From a bacterium (GTDB lineage: Bacteria > Krumholzibacteriota > Krumholzibacteriia > LZORAL124-64-63): 64,000 nt of DNA. How positions within the stretch are numbered: the first letter of the stretch is position 1; each line of letters opens with the position of its first letter. Under the pieces are notes generated by a model. The model ran no database searches and was not told the origin of the DNA. It was given only the letters and a program-made list of their open reading frames with translations. The position numbers and the translations under genes were made by a program. Shown one piece after another: positions 20,186 through 27,845 of the stretch. Where the stretch lies: contig JADJQR010000001.1 in assembly GCA_016712675.1 (NCBI GenBank), positions 1,612,001-1,676,000 on the forward strand, read 5' to 3'.

Positions 20186-21511
20186 ATGGAGTGGAGTTGG
20201 GAGCGGATCCCAGCGGAGTTCGTGGTGATGAACGCGCGCCTGTGCCGCGAGGGTGCCATCGGCCGGCGGCGCGGTTTCGTGCACGTCAGGAAGGGGCGCG
20301 TGGAAGCCATCGGCGTAGGGTCGTCCTCCCCGGAGGGCATTCCCGCCCTGGATGCAGACGGCCTGGTCTGTGCGCCGGGCCTGGTGGATCTGGCCGTGCA
20401 CTTCCGCGAACCAGGCTTCGAGGAGAAGGAGACCGTCGTCACCGGCAGCCGTGCGGCGGCGGCCGGCGGTTTCACCGCCGTCGTGACGATGCCGGACACG
20501 GATCCGGCGATCGACAACTCGGGCATGGTACGCTACCTCATCGACCGCGGCCGCGACGCCGGGCTGTGCCGGCTCTTTCCGACCGGTGCGGTGAGCCCCG
20601 GCCGACGCGGTGAGGCGATGACCGAGTTCGGCGACATGGTCGCCGCCGGTGCGGTTGGATTCACCGACGGCTCCGAGCCGGTGGCCAACGGCAACCTGAT
20701 GGGCAACGCGCTGAAGTATGCGGCGATGCTGGGTGTGCCGATCATCACATACCCCGAGGACCGCACGATCTCGGGGCGCGGCGTCATGCACGGCGGTTAC
20801 TGGGCCACGCGCCTGGGGCTGGCCGGGATCCCGCGCGCGGCAGAGGACGCGGCGCTGTTCCGTGATCTCGAGCTGGCGCGCGCGGCGAAGGGCCATCTGC
20901 ACGTGGCACACGTCTCGACGAAGGGCGCCGTCGCGCTGATCCGTCGCGCCAAGAGTGAGGGCATCCGCGTGACGGCGGCCGCGACACCGCACCACTTCAG
21001 CCTCGACCACGCGCGGTGCCGCGACTACTCGCCGCTGACCAAGACGAATCCGCCGCTGCGCGAGGCGGATGACCTGAACGCTATCGCCGAGGGACTGGCC
21101 GACGGCACCATCGACGCCATTGCGACCCATCACGAGCCGCACACGGCGACCGAGAAGGAATACCAGTTCGACCAGGCGCCGTTCGGTGTCATCGGCCTGG
21201 AGACGGCTCTGGCGGTGGGGATCACCTATCTGGTGAATCCGGGCCTGCTGGACCTGGGGCAGTTGATCGCGTGCCTGAGCGAGCGTCCGGCGCGGGCGCT
21301 GAACCTCCCGGTGGGCCGGCTCGAGGAGGGCGCGGAGGCGGACTTCGTCCTGATCGATCCCGAGCGTCGCTGGACCGTACAGGCGGGCGCGTTCGCGTCA
21401 CGGAGCGCCAATTCCCCGTGGCTGGGAGAGACGCTGACCGGGCAGGTGGCGGCGACCTTCCTGCGCGGGCGGCTGACGTGGCGGGGGGCCGCGGCGCCGG
21501 GCGGGAACTGA
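20186..21511 (+). CDS. pyrC: Dihydroorotase homologue, probably non-catalytic (PyrC')
   Basis: A 441-residue class I dihydroorotase-like amidohydrolase. The overall pattern is intact (VCAPGLVDLAVHFREPG, GGFTAVVTMPDTDPAIDN, TPHHFSLDH, NPPLREADDLNAI). Key active-site residues are not. The first His of the metal-binding H-x-H is Ala70 (only H72 remains), the His of the usual HxED motif is Tyr189 (YPED), the metal-bridging Asp of FTDDG is lost (FTDGSEP), and the catalytic Asp of TDHAPH is His315 (THHEPH). Zinc binding and catalysis are therefore unlikely. It sits 45 bases behind pyrB, as the structural pyrC' does in pseudomonads, so its likely job is to assemble PyrB. An active dihydroorotase must then be encoded elsewhere (inference). 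Confidence 0.85.
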   Translation: MEWSWERIPAEFVVMNARLCREGAIGRRRGFVHVRKGRVEAIGVGSSSPEGIPALDADGLVCAPGLVDLAVHFREPGFEEKETVVTGSRAAAAGGFTAVVTMPDTDPAIDNSGMVRYLIDRGRDAGLCRLFPTGAVSPGRRGEAMTEFGDMVAAGAVGFTDGSEPVANGNLMGNALKYAAMLGVPIITYPEDRTISGRGVMHGGYWATRLGLAGIPRAAEDAALFRDLELARAAKGHLHVAHVSTKGAVALIRRAKSEGIRVTAAATPHHFSLDHARCRDYSPLTKTNPPLREADDLNAIAEGLADGTIDAIATHHEPHTATEKEYQFDQAPFGVIGLETALAVGITYLVNPGLLDLGQLIACLSERPARALNLPVGRLEEGAEADFVLIDPERRWTVQAGAFASRSANSPWLGETLTGQVAATFLRGRLTWRGAAAPGGN

Positions 21512-21566
21512 TCGGTCAGCGGGTGCCGGCCGGCTGGTTCGCGAATTGCTTCATTGTGTCCCTGCG

Positions 21567-21594
21567 GTGCCGGCGGCCGCGGGGCCGCGGGCAC
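21567..21594 (+). terminator. GC-rich hairpin after the PyrC' gene
   Basis: GTGCCGGCGGCC (21567-21578) pairs with GGCCGCGGGCAC (21583-21594) with one mismatch and a 4-base loop. No T-run follows, so it may only pause or partially terminate transcription before the lipoprotein and pyrKD genes. Confidence 0.3.
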
Positions 21595-21672
21595 GCGACG
21601 TCCGGGTGGCCCTTCCGCGGGATCACCGACCGGGCCGATCGTGCCGCAAGTTGTCACAAACCAGGGGTTTGC

Positions 21673-23715
21673 GTGAGCAGTCGACGATGCAGACCGGGCC
21701 ACCGGTTCGAATCCCGACCCTGTGCTGCGCCGGTGGAGTGTCCCCCGGAAGCATCCGCGCGTCCCGCCCAGGGGACGTTCGGCTCCCGCAGTGGTGCGGC
21801 GCTACTGGCGTTGACGTTGGTCCTGGCGGCGCTGGCACCGGCCGGTTGCGCGAAGTACAACACCTATTTCAACGCCAAGAAGGCGTTCGACAGCGCGGAG
21901 CGGGTGCGCGAGGACGCGGTGCGCCGCAATCAGGACCCGCCCAAGCCCAACGGCACCCAGAAGACCGATTACGAGACCGCCATCGCCAAGGCGCAGAAGC
22001 TCCTGGACGAGTATCCGGGCCATTCGCTGTCGGACGATGCGCTCTTCCTGCGCGCGAAGGCCTATTACCGTCTCGAATCGTACCGGATGTCGATCCGCCA
22101 GTTCGACCTCCTGTTCCAGAACTTCCCGGCCACGGAGTACCTCGAGGAATCGTTGTATCTCCAGGCACTCAACCACCTGCTGATCGGTGCGCTCGACCGC
22201 AGCCAGGACTACCTGGGTCAGTTGGCCCGCGCGTTCCCGGATTCGCGTTTCCAGTCCGAGGTCGACCGCGTCTCCGGTGACAATTCCTTTGCGCTCGAAG
22301 ACTGGGAAGCCGCCCGTGGGGCCTACTCCCGGTATCTCGCCCTTGGCGACAGGGCAGGCGAGCGGGACCGGGTGGCGCTCAAGCTCGCGGAGTGCCTCTG
22401 GGAACTCGAGCGCTATGCCGAGGCCGACACCGTGCTCGGCGACATGCTCGAGCGTGTCCCGCCCGGCGAACTCGCGTTCCGCGGGGAACTATTGCGCGGG
22501 CGTGCGCTTGTGCGCGCGGGCGATCCCGAGGCCGCCGACGATCTGTTGGGTGGCCTGGACCAGGCTGCCGCCTTCCACAAGGCTGAGGGGGAATTGGCGC
22601 TCGCCCGCGGTGAACTCCTGGCCGCGCGCGGCAAGGTGGATGACGCGGCCACGCTGCTGGAGTCCATGCCCGTCGAGTGGTTGACGCCGGTCGTGAAGGC
22701 GCGCGTGGCCGATCTCCTGGGCTACCGTCTACTGACCCGCCAGGATTACGCCGAGGCGCACGAGCAGTTCAAGATCGCGCTTGGCCAGAAGGACAAGCTG
22801 GAGGATCCGGATCGCACGCGAAGCCTGAACGACCAGCTCAAGGAGTACCTAGCGGCTGAGACAGACCTGGCCGCGGCCAAGGCCGATCGCGTGCCCAGGC
22901 TCAAGCTGCTCCAGGCCAACGCGATGCTGTTCGGCTTCGATCGGCCCGCCCGGGCGGCCGACCTCTACGGCGAAGCTGCCGCCGATTCGGCCGCCGATTC
23001 CCTTGTGGCGGCCCGTGCGCTCTATGGCCTGTGGCTGGCCCATTCCAGGCGCCTGGACAACCCCGATTCGGCGCAGGCGATCGCGGACGAACTGACGGCC
23101 CGCTTCCCCGGCTCGGCGCAGGCGCGGGAGGTTGGCGCGCCCGACGGCGGCACGCTGCTGGACTTCCTGCTGGTCGAACGCGCCGAAGTCCAGGAACTCA
23201 ACTACGCGGCGTTGAGCGATGACGAGCGCAGCAAGCTCGAGGAAGAGACGACCACGTCCGCGGACGCGGGCGAAGCCGGACGTCCATTCGGTCGTTCCGC
23301 CGCACGTCGGCGCATGATCTACATGGCGCGACGGGATCCGCTCGTGTTCCCGCCGCCGGAAGTAGTCATACCGATCGGTGGGCAGCACCCGGAGTCGGAG
23401 GCCGCGCGCGCCGCGGCCCGCTCGGGTTCGCCCGGCGTGGAACCGGGCCCGGACCAGGGGGTGGCGCCGCCCGGGCCGGGAGCCGAAGGTGGAGCGGCGG
23501 CCGAGGGCACCGCGCCGGATGGATCGGGCAGCGGGACCGATCCGGAGCCGCGCGTCCAACCCGCGCCTTCAGGACCTGCCCCGGGGACCGGCGAACCGCA
23601 AGGCAGCCCTGAGCCCGCCAAACCCGAGGAGAAAGAAGAGCCCAAGAAGCCGGCCCGCGAACGCGACCCCAACTGGGACCGCCTTCGCTCGCCGGGAACC
23701 GGTTCGCGGCCGTGA
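21673..23715 (+). CDS. TPR-type lipoprotein, BamD/YfiO-like N-terminal part
   Basis: A predicted lipoprotein of about 680 residues. A hydrophobic segment LLALTLVLAALAPAGC ends in a lipobox (APAGC), and the mature part begins CAKYNTYFNAKKAFDSAER. Helical TPR-like repeats follow over about residues 90-470 (KAQKLLDEYPGHSLSDDALF, KAYYRLESYRMSIRQFDLLF, and others), as in outer-membrane assembly lipoproteins of the BamD type. The last 130 residues are a Pro/Gly/Glu-rich, low-complexity tail. GTG 21673 is chosen because GGGG lies 5 bases upstream, but it gives an unusually long pre-lipobox region; GTG 21733 is an alternative. It overlaps pyrK by 4 bases, an odd partner for pyrimidine genes. No function is assigned. 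Confidence 0.65.
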   Translation: MSSRRCRPGHRFESRPCAAPVECPPEASARPAQGTFGSRSGAALLALTLVLAALAPAGCAKYNTYFNAKKAFDSAERVREDAVRRNQDPPKPNGTQKTDYETAIAKAQKLLDEYPGHSLSDDALFLRAKAYYRLESYRMSIRQFDLLFQNFPATEYLEESLYLQALNHLLIGALDRSQDYLGQLARAFPDSRFQSEVDRVSGDNSFALEDWEAARGAYSRYLALGDRAGERDRVALKLAECLWELERYAEADTVLGDMLERVPPGELAFRGELLRGRALVRAGDPEAADDLLGGLDQAAAFHKAEGELALARGELLAARGKVDDAATLLESMPVEWLTPVVKARVADLLGYRLLTRQDYAEAHEQFKIALGQKDKLEDPDRTRSLNDQLKEYLAAETDLAAAKADRVPRLKLLQANAMLFGFDRPARAADLYGEAAADSAADSLVAARALYGLWLAHSRRLDNPDSAQAIADELTARFPGSAQAREVGAPDGGTLLDFLLVERAEVQELNYAALSDDERSKLEEETTTSADAGEAGRPFGRSAARRRMIYMARRDPLVFPPPEVVIPIGGQHPESEAARAAARSGSPGVEPGPDQGVAPPGPGAEGGAAAEGTAPDGSGSGTDPEPRVQPAPSGPAPGTGEPQGSPEPAKPEEKEEPKKPARERDPNWDRLRSPGTGSRP

Positions 23716-24551
23716 TCGGTACGCCGATCAGCCCGGTGTCCGCCGTCGGTCGCGTGACCGCCAACCGATACGTCTCGTCGGCGTTCCTGCGCCTCGACAT
23801 CGACCTGGGCCTGCCGTTCGATTTCCGGCCTGGGCAGTTCGCGATGGTCAACGAGCCCGGACCGGGCGGCTGGACCTTCAGCCGGCCGTTTTCTGTGCTC
23901 GCGGCCGCCGATCAGACTCTCTCGTTGTTGTACCGGGTCGTCGGCCGTGGCACGGCCGCGCTGGCGGAGCTACCAGCCGGTGCTTCGCTCCAGGTCCTGG
24001 GCCCGCTCGGGACTCCGTTCCCGGCACCCACGGCGGAGCGGTCAGCGGTACTATTGGGTGGCGGCGTGGGATTGCCACCGGTGCTGGCCTGGTGCGAGCG
24101 CTGGGGACGAAAGGACGACATCGCCTGCTTCGGCGCCCGCGACGGCGCCGAAGTGCCGTGGGAACTGCTGGGACCGCGCTGGCACGTCTCGGTGGACCGG
24201 CCGAACGGATTGCCGCCTGGCCGCGTCGCGTTCACCGGCGTGGTGACCGGGCTGGCCCGCACACTGCCCGGACTGCCGGGCCCTGGCAGGGCCGACATCC
24301 TGGCCTGCGGCCCGCTGCCGCTCCTGCGCGCGGCGGCGCGCCTGGCCCAGGAACGCGGCTGGGGCTGCTACTTGTCGTTGGAAGAGCACATGGGCTGTGG
24401 CTACGGCGTGTGCAAGGGATGCGTGGTGCCGGTCGTCCGCGGCGGCTCGGTGCGCAATGCGACCTGCTGCCAGGAGGGTCCGGTCTTCGCAGCTGCGGAC
24501 CTGCCCTGGCTCGGGGAAGAAGACGGCGGTCGGGGGGAGGACACGCACTGA
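23712..24551 (+). CDS. pyrK: Dihydroorotate dehydrogenase electron-transfer subunit
   Basis: A 279-residue PyrK-type flavoprotein. The FAD domain shows FRPGQFAMVNEPGPGGWTFS and RPFSVL, the NAD-binding domain LLGGGVGLPPVLAWCER and ILACGPLPLLRAAAR, and the C-terminal [2Fe-2S] cluster ligands are in MGCGYGVCKGC plus the Cys of NATCCQEGPVF. It passes electrons from PyrD's FMN to NAD+ in the heterotetrameric class 1B dihydroorotate dehydrogenase. GTG 23712 overlaps the lipoprotein stop (GTGA); pyrD begins on its last base. The pairing with PyrD predicts NAD-linked rather than quinone-linked orotate formation. Confidence 0.9.
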   Translation: MIGTPISPVSAVGRVTANRYVSSAFLRLDIDLGLPFDFRPGQFAMVNEPGPGGWTFSRPFSVLAAADQTLSLLYRVVGRGTAALAELPAGASLQVLGPLGTPFPAPTAERSAVLLGGGVGLPPVLAWCERWGRKDDIACFGARDGAEVPWELLGPRWHVSVDRPNGLPPGRVAFTGVVTGLARTLPGLPGPGRADILACGPLPLLRAAARLAQERGWGCYLSLEEHMGCGYGVCKGCVVPVVRGGSVRNATCCQEGPVFAAADLPWLGEEDGGRGEDTH

Positions 24552-25471
24552 TGCTCCCGGACTGGTGGCAGTTGGACGTCACCGAGCCTTTCACGCTGGG
24601 GCCGCGCCGGCTGCCCGGTCGCATCTGGACGGCTTCCGGCTGCTTCGGCTACGGCCTGCACGCGCACGACTTCCGTTCGCCCGGAGGTGAAGGCCCCTAC
24701 GCGGGCATCGGTGCCGTCGTCACCAAGACCGTGACGCCCGCGCCTCGTGCCGGCAACCCGATGCCGCGGCTGGTGGAGACGGCGTGCGGAGCCCTCAACA
24801 GCATCGGCCTGGAGAATGTGGGCTTCGACGCCTTCCTGGCCGACGTGTTGCCCGCGCTCGAGGTGCGCGGGGTACCGAACATCGTCAGCCTGGCGGCCAC
24901 CACGCCCGAGGCCTTCGGCCCCATGGTGGCCCGCCTGCACGAGCAGGCGCGTGGCTACGCCCATTGGCACGGCGTCGAACTGAATCTCAGCTGCCCGAAC
25001 GTGGCCGAGGGCGGGCACGACTTCGGGAGCTCCGCGGCCACGGTTGCGCGCTGTGTGGCGTCGGCGCGCGCGGCGCTGCCGGATCGCGCGCTGCTGGCGA
25101 AGCTGACCCCGAACGTCGCCGACATCGCGCAGCTGGCGGTCGCGGCCCGCGAAGAGGGCGCCGACGCGGTCAGTGCCATCAACACCGTGGTGGGGCTGGA
25201 TGTGGATCTGCGCACGGGGCGACCATTCCTACCGCGCCGGTTCGGCGGCTATTCGGGCGCCGCGATCCTGCCGATCGCGCTGGCGAAGGTCGACCAGGTC
25301 GTGCGGGGCGCCGCCGTGCCGGTCGTCGGTGTCGGCGGCGTCGCGACGGCGGCTGACGCGCTGAAGTTCTTCGCGCTGGGAGCCGTGGCCGTCCAGGTCG
25401 GCACGGCCCAGATGCGCGACCCGTTCGCAGCGGCGGGCATTGCCCGGGCTTTGGCGAGAGGGCCCCGCTAG
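24551..25471 (+). CDS. pyrD: Dihydroorotate dehydrogenase, class 1B catalytic subunit
   Basis: A 306-residue FMN TIM-barrel enzyme oxidising dihydroorotate to orotate. GIGAVVTKTVTPAPRAGNPM (FMN and substrate Lys), GLENVGFDAFL, ELNLSCPNVAEGG (the substrate Asn and the catalytic Cys of class 1), LLAKLTPNVADI, AINTVVGLDVDLRTGRPFL and the phosphate-binding VGVGGVATAADAL are all present. The active-site base is Cys rather than Ser, which with adjacent pyrK indicates class 1B. It ends the pyr operon and overlaps the convergent HemC-like gene by 4 bases. Start ATG 24551 overlaps the pyrK stop by one base. Confidence 0.93.
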   Translation: MLPDWWQLDVTEPFTLGPRRLPGRIWTASGCFGYGLHAHDFRSPGGEGPYAGIGAVVTKTVTPAPRAGNPMPRLVETACGALNSIGLENVGFDAFLADVLPALEVRGVPNIVSLAATTPEAFGPMVARLHEQARGYAHWHGVELNLSCPNVAEGGHDFGSSAATVARCVASARAALPDRALLAKLTPNVADIAQLAVAAREEGADAVSAINTVVGLDVDLRTGRPFLPRRFGGYSGAAILPIALAKVDQVVRGAAVPVVGVGGVATAADALKFFALGAVAVQVGTAQMRDPFAAAGIARALARGPR

Positions 25472-26661
25472 CGGCGGCGCCCGCCGCGCCCCTCGTCGTC
25501 GAGTATCCCGGGATCGTCGTCATCGCCGTCATCATCATCGGGGTCGTCTGGATCATCGTCCGGGTCGCCGGCCAGGTCCTCGTAGCCCCCTAGGTCCTCG
25601 TAGCCGCCGAGGTCGTCGAGATCGTCGAACCCTTCGACGCCGGTGGCCTGAGGCTCCTGTTCACCGTCGCCCAGGTTCCCGAGCAACTCGGCGTCTTCGT
25701 CCGGCTCGTCGGGCAGCCCGTCCGGGAAGTCCCCCTCCAGGAGATCGGCCAGCGAATCTCGGTGGCTCAGCAGCCTGAGGGCCAGCTCGCCGCCGACGGT
25801 GGCGGCATCGGTCGCCGCGCCTGTGGCCGTGACATGGCGCCGGCCCGTCCCCGTGCAGCCGACGATCTCCACAGTGGGTCCGTCGACCCGCGCCAGCGCT
25901 CCCACCGGCAGGTCCTGGTCCGGGAGCATCCGCGCGTGGAAGGCGGATTCGGCCGCCAGCTCGCGAGCCGAGTCTTCCGAGTGCAGCGGCGCCAGCAGCT
26001 CGCGCACCTCGTCATCGCCCGCGCGCGCGACCACCACCAGCGTGCCCTGGCCGGGTCCCGGCAACACAAACTCGGGGGCGAAGATCTCGGCGACGATTCC
26101 CTGGATCCCCAGTTGCTCGGTGACCGAGGCCGGCAGTACCAGACCGTCGATCTCGCTCCGACGAAGGTGGATCTCCATCGCGCGGTCCACGCCGCCGCGC
26201 AGGATCTCGAAGCGCAGGTCGGGCCACAGGTGCCGTAGCTGCGCACGGACGCGCTGCGACATGACACCGATGCTGCTGCGCGGTTCCATCTCGTCCATGA
26301 TGTGGCCGCCGCGGTTCAGGAAGGCGTCGAACGGAGCCCCGCGATCCGGCACGCAGGCGATCACAGCGTCGCCGAGGTCCGCAGCGAACATGTCCGCCGC
26401 CTCCAGCACCAGGCAGCGCGCGCGGCCGGCGGCCAGCGTCTCGAGCAGGAACTCCACCTCCACGCGACTGGCGGCGACGAACGCCTCGCGGGCGCGCTGC
26501 GCCTCGGATTGCGGCGAGTTGAGCAGATCGAGCTGGCAGGTCAGGCTACGCGCGCGTTGCTGCAGGCGGTCGATCACCGACTGGGCCTGGCAACGCGACA
26601 GTGGCGAGGCCAGCGACGCGAACGCCAGCGACCCGGCGCGCCCTGGCGCCGGGTCACGCAC
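25468..26661 (-). CDS. HemC (porphobilinogen deaminase) homologue lacking the cofactor cysteine
   Basis: A 397-residue protein whose first 310 residues follow the HemC fold: SLAFASLASPLSRCQAQSVI at the start, SSIGVMSQRVRAQLRHLWPD, EILRGGVDRAM, LVLPASVTEQLGI, VLPGPGQGTLVVVARAGDDE and ELLAPLHSEDSARELAAESA. Residues needed for catalysis are missing: the cysteine that carries the dipyrromethane cofactor is Gln249 (PDQDLPVG in place of GGCQVPIG), the Arg of ATRxSPLA is Leu, the Lys of HSxKD is Ala and the last Arg of RGNVxTR is Ala. The tail from about 315 on is strongly acidic, with a YEDLGG repeat and long Asp runs. GTG 26661 overlaps the DegT gene by 8 bases and is preceded by GGGCGGGA. Enzyme activity is unlikely; role unknown. 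Confidence 0.7.
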   Translation of the reverse strand: MRDPAPGRAGSLAFASLASPLSRCQAQSVIDRLQQRARSLTCQLDLLNSPQSEAQRAREAFVAASRVEVEFLLETLAAGRARCLVLEAADMFAADLGDAVIACVPDRGAPFDAFLNRGGHIMDEMEPRSSIGVMSQRVRAQLRHLWPDLRFEILRGGVDRAMEIHLRRSEIDGLVLPASVTEQLGIQGIVAEIFAPEFVLPGPGQGTLVVVARAGDDEVRELLAPLHSEDSARELAAESAFHARMLPDQDLPVGALARVDGPTVEIVGCTGTGRRHVTATGAATDAATVGGELALRLLSHRDSLADLLEGDFPDGLPDEPDEDAELLGNLGDGEQEPQATGVEGFDDLDDLGGYEDLGGYEDLAGDPDDDPDDPDDDDGDDDDPGILDDEGRGGRRR

Positions 26662-27790
26662 CGGAGTTCCCGCCCGGCGCCAGGAAGTCGCGCACGACGC
26701 TGCCGATCCGGTGCGCGTCCTCGAACGGCAGTGCGGCGTGGATGGGCAGCGTGAGGACCTCGCGACCGGCACGCTCGGCCTCGGGCAGGTCGGCCGCCGC
26801 CCGGCAGTAGACAGCCAGTTCGTGTCGGTGCAGGGGCGGATCGTAGTAGACGCCGACGTCGACGCCGGCCGCGTCGAGCGCGCGGCGCAGTCCTTCGCGG
26901 TCGCGCGACCGCACCCAGTACTGGTGGTAGGTCATGCGCATGCCTTGCCCGCCGCCGTCCAGGCGGAGGCGGGAGTCTGCCGGAACATAGCTGTCGTAGA
27001 TGGCAGCCACGCGATCACGGTCGGCCTGTTCTTCGGCGAATCGCGCCAGGCGCACGCGGATCACCATCGCCTGCACCTCATCCAGTCGGCTGTTCCAGCC
27101 GGTGTAGAGGTGGTTGTTGGCCCGCACCGGTTGGTGCCCGCGGATGCGGCGGATCCGTTCCGCGTCCTGCTTGTCGCGACAACAGACAGCGCCGCCGTCG
27201 CCGATTCCGGGCAGGTTCTTCGTCGGGTAGAAGCTCAGGGTGGCCATGCGTCCGCAGGCCGAGATCGGCCGACCCTTGTACAGCGTGCCAAAGGCCTGCG
27301 CGTTGTCCATGACCACCTCCAGGCCATGCCGGTCGGCGATCGCGTTGATGGCGTCCATGTCGCAGGGAGCCCCGAAGATCGGCACCGGCATGATCGCCCG
27401 CGTGCGCGGCGTGACGGCGGCTTCCACCTTGTCAGGGTCGAGGTTGAGGTCGCCGGGCCGGATGTCGACGAACACCGGCACGGCGTCCAGGAGGATGATC
27501 GCCTCCATCGTCGCGTCGAACGTGTACGGTGTCGTGATGACCTCGTCGCCGGGGCGCACGCCCGCCATGGCCAGCGCCACGAACAGGGCCGAGGACCCCG
27601 AGGCGACGCCGACGCAGTCGGCCACGCCGCAAGCGGCGGCCAGTTCCTCCTCGAGCAGACGGACCTCGTCGGCCAGGATGTACCGGCCGGAGACCAGGAG
27701 TCTCTCGAACTTGGCGAGGATCTCGTCCTTGCACGGCAGCATGGGCGTGACAAGGTCATAGCGTCCGACGCGACGAAGCGGAGCGTTCAT
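26654..27790 (-). CDS. DegT/DnrJ/EryC1/StrS family aminotransferase
   Basis: A 378-residue PLP-dependent sugar aminotransferase-like protein. GVASGSSALFVALAMAGV (phosphate site), DEVITTPYTFDATMEAI, VMDNAQAFGTLYKGR (the Asp binding the pyridine nitrogen) and FYPTKNLPGIGDGGAV with the Schiff-base Lys identify the family, whose members install amino groups on 3-keto or 4-keto nucleotide sugars. A second conserved block, RNNHLYTGWNSRLDEVQA, is present in the form RANNHLYTGWNSRLDEVQA. It follows the UDP-glucose dehydrogenase by 55 bases on the minus strand, so a UDP-uronic-acid-derived amino sugar is a plausible product (inference). Start at 27790, with MNAPLRRV as the N-terminus; the upstream RBS is weak. 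Confidence 0.88.
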   Translation of the reverse strand: MNAPLRRVGRYDLVTPMLPCKDEILAKFERLLVSGRYILADEVRLLEEELAAACGVADCVGVASGSSALFVALAMAGVRPGDEVITTPYTFDATMEAIILLDAVPVFVDIRPGDLNLDPDKVEAAVTPRTRAIMPVPIFGAPCDMDAINAIADRHGLEVVMDNAQAFGTLYKGRPISACGRMATLSFYPTKNLPGIGDGGAVCCRDKQDAERIRRIRGHQPVRANNHLYTGWNSRLDEVQAMVIRVRLARFAEEQADRDRVAAIYDSYVPADSRLRLDGGGQGMRMTYHQYWVRSRDREGLRRALDAAGVDVGVYYDPPLHRHELAVYCRAAADLPEAERAGREVLTLPIHAALPFEDAHRIGSVVRDFLAPGGNSGA

Positions 27791-27845
27791 GTTACCCGTC
27801 TTGTCTGCCCGCAAGGGCCCGTTGGAATGACCTCCCGGCCGCCGA

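Noticed and set aside
21690-21725. GGTTCGAATCC, a tRNA T-loop-like sequence near the lipoprotein start
   Set aside because: The flanking arms do not pair and no acceptor, D or anticodon stem can be drawn, so it is chance similarity inside coding sequence.
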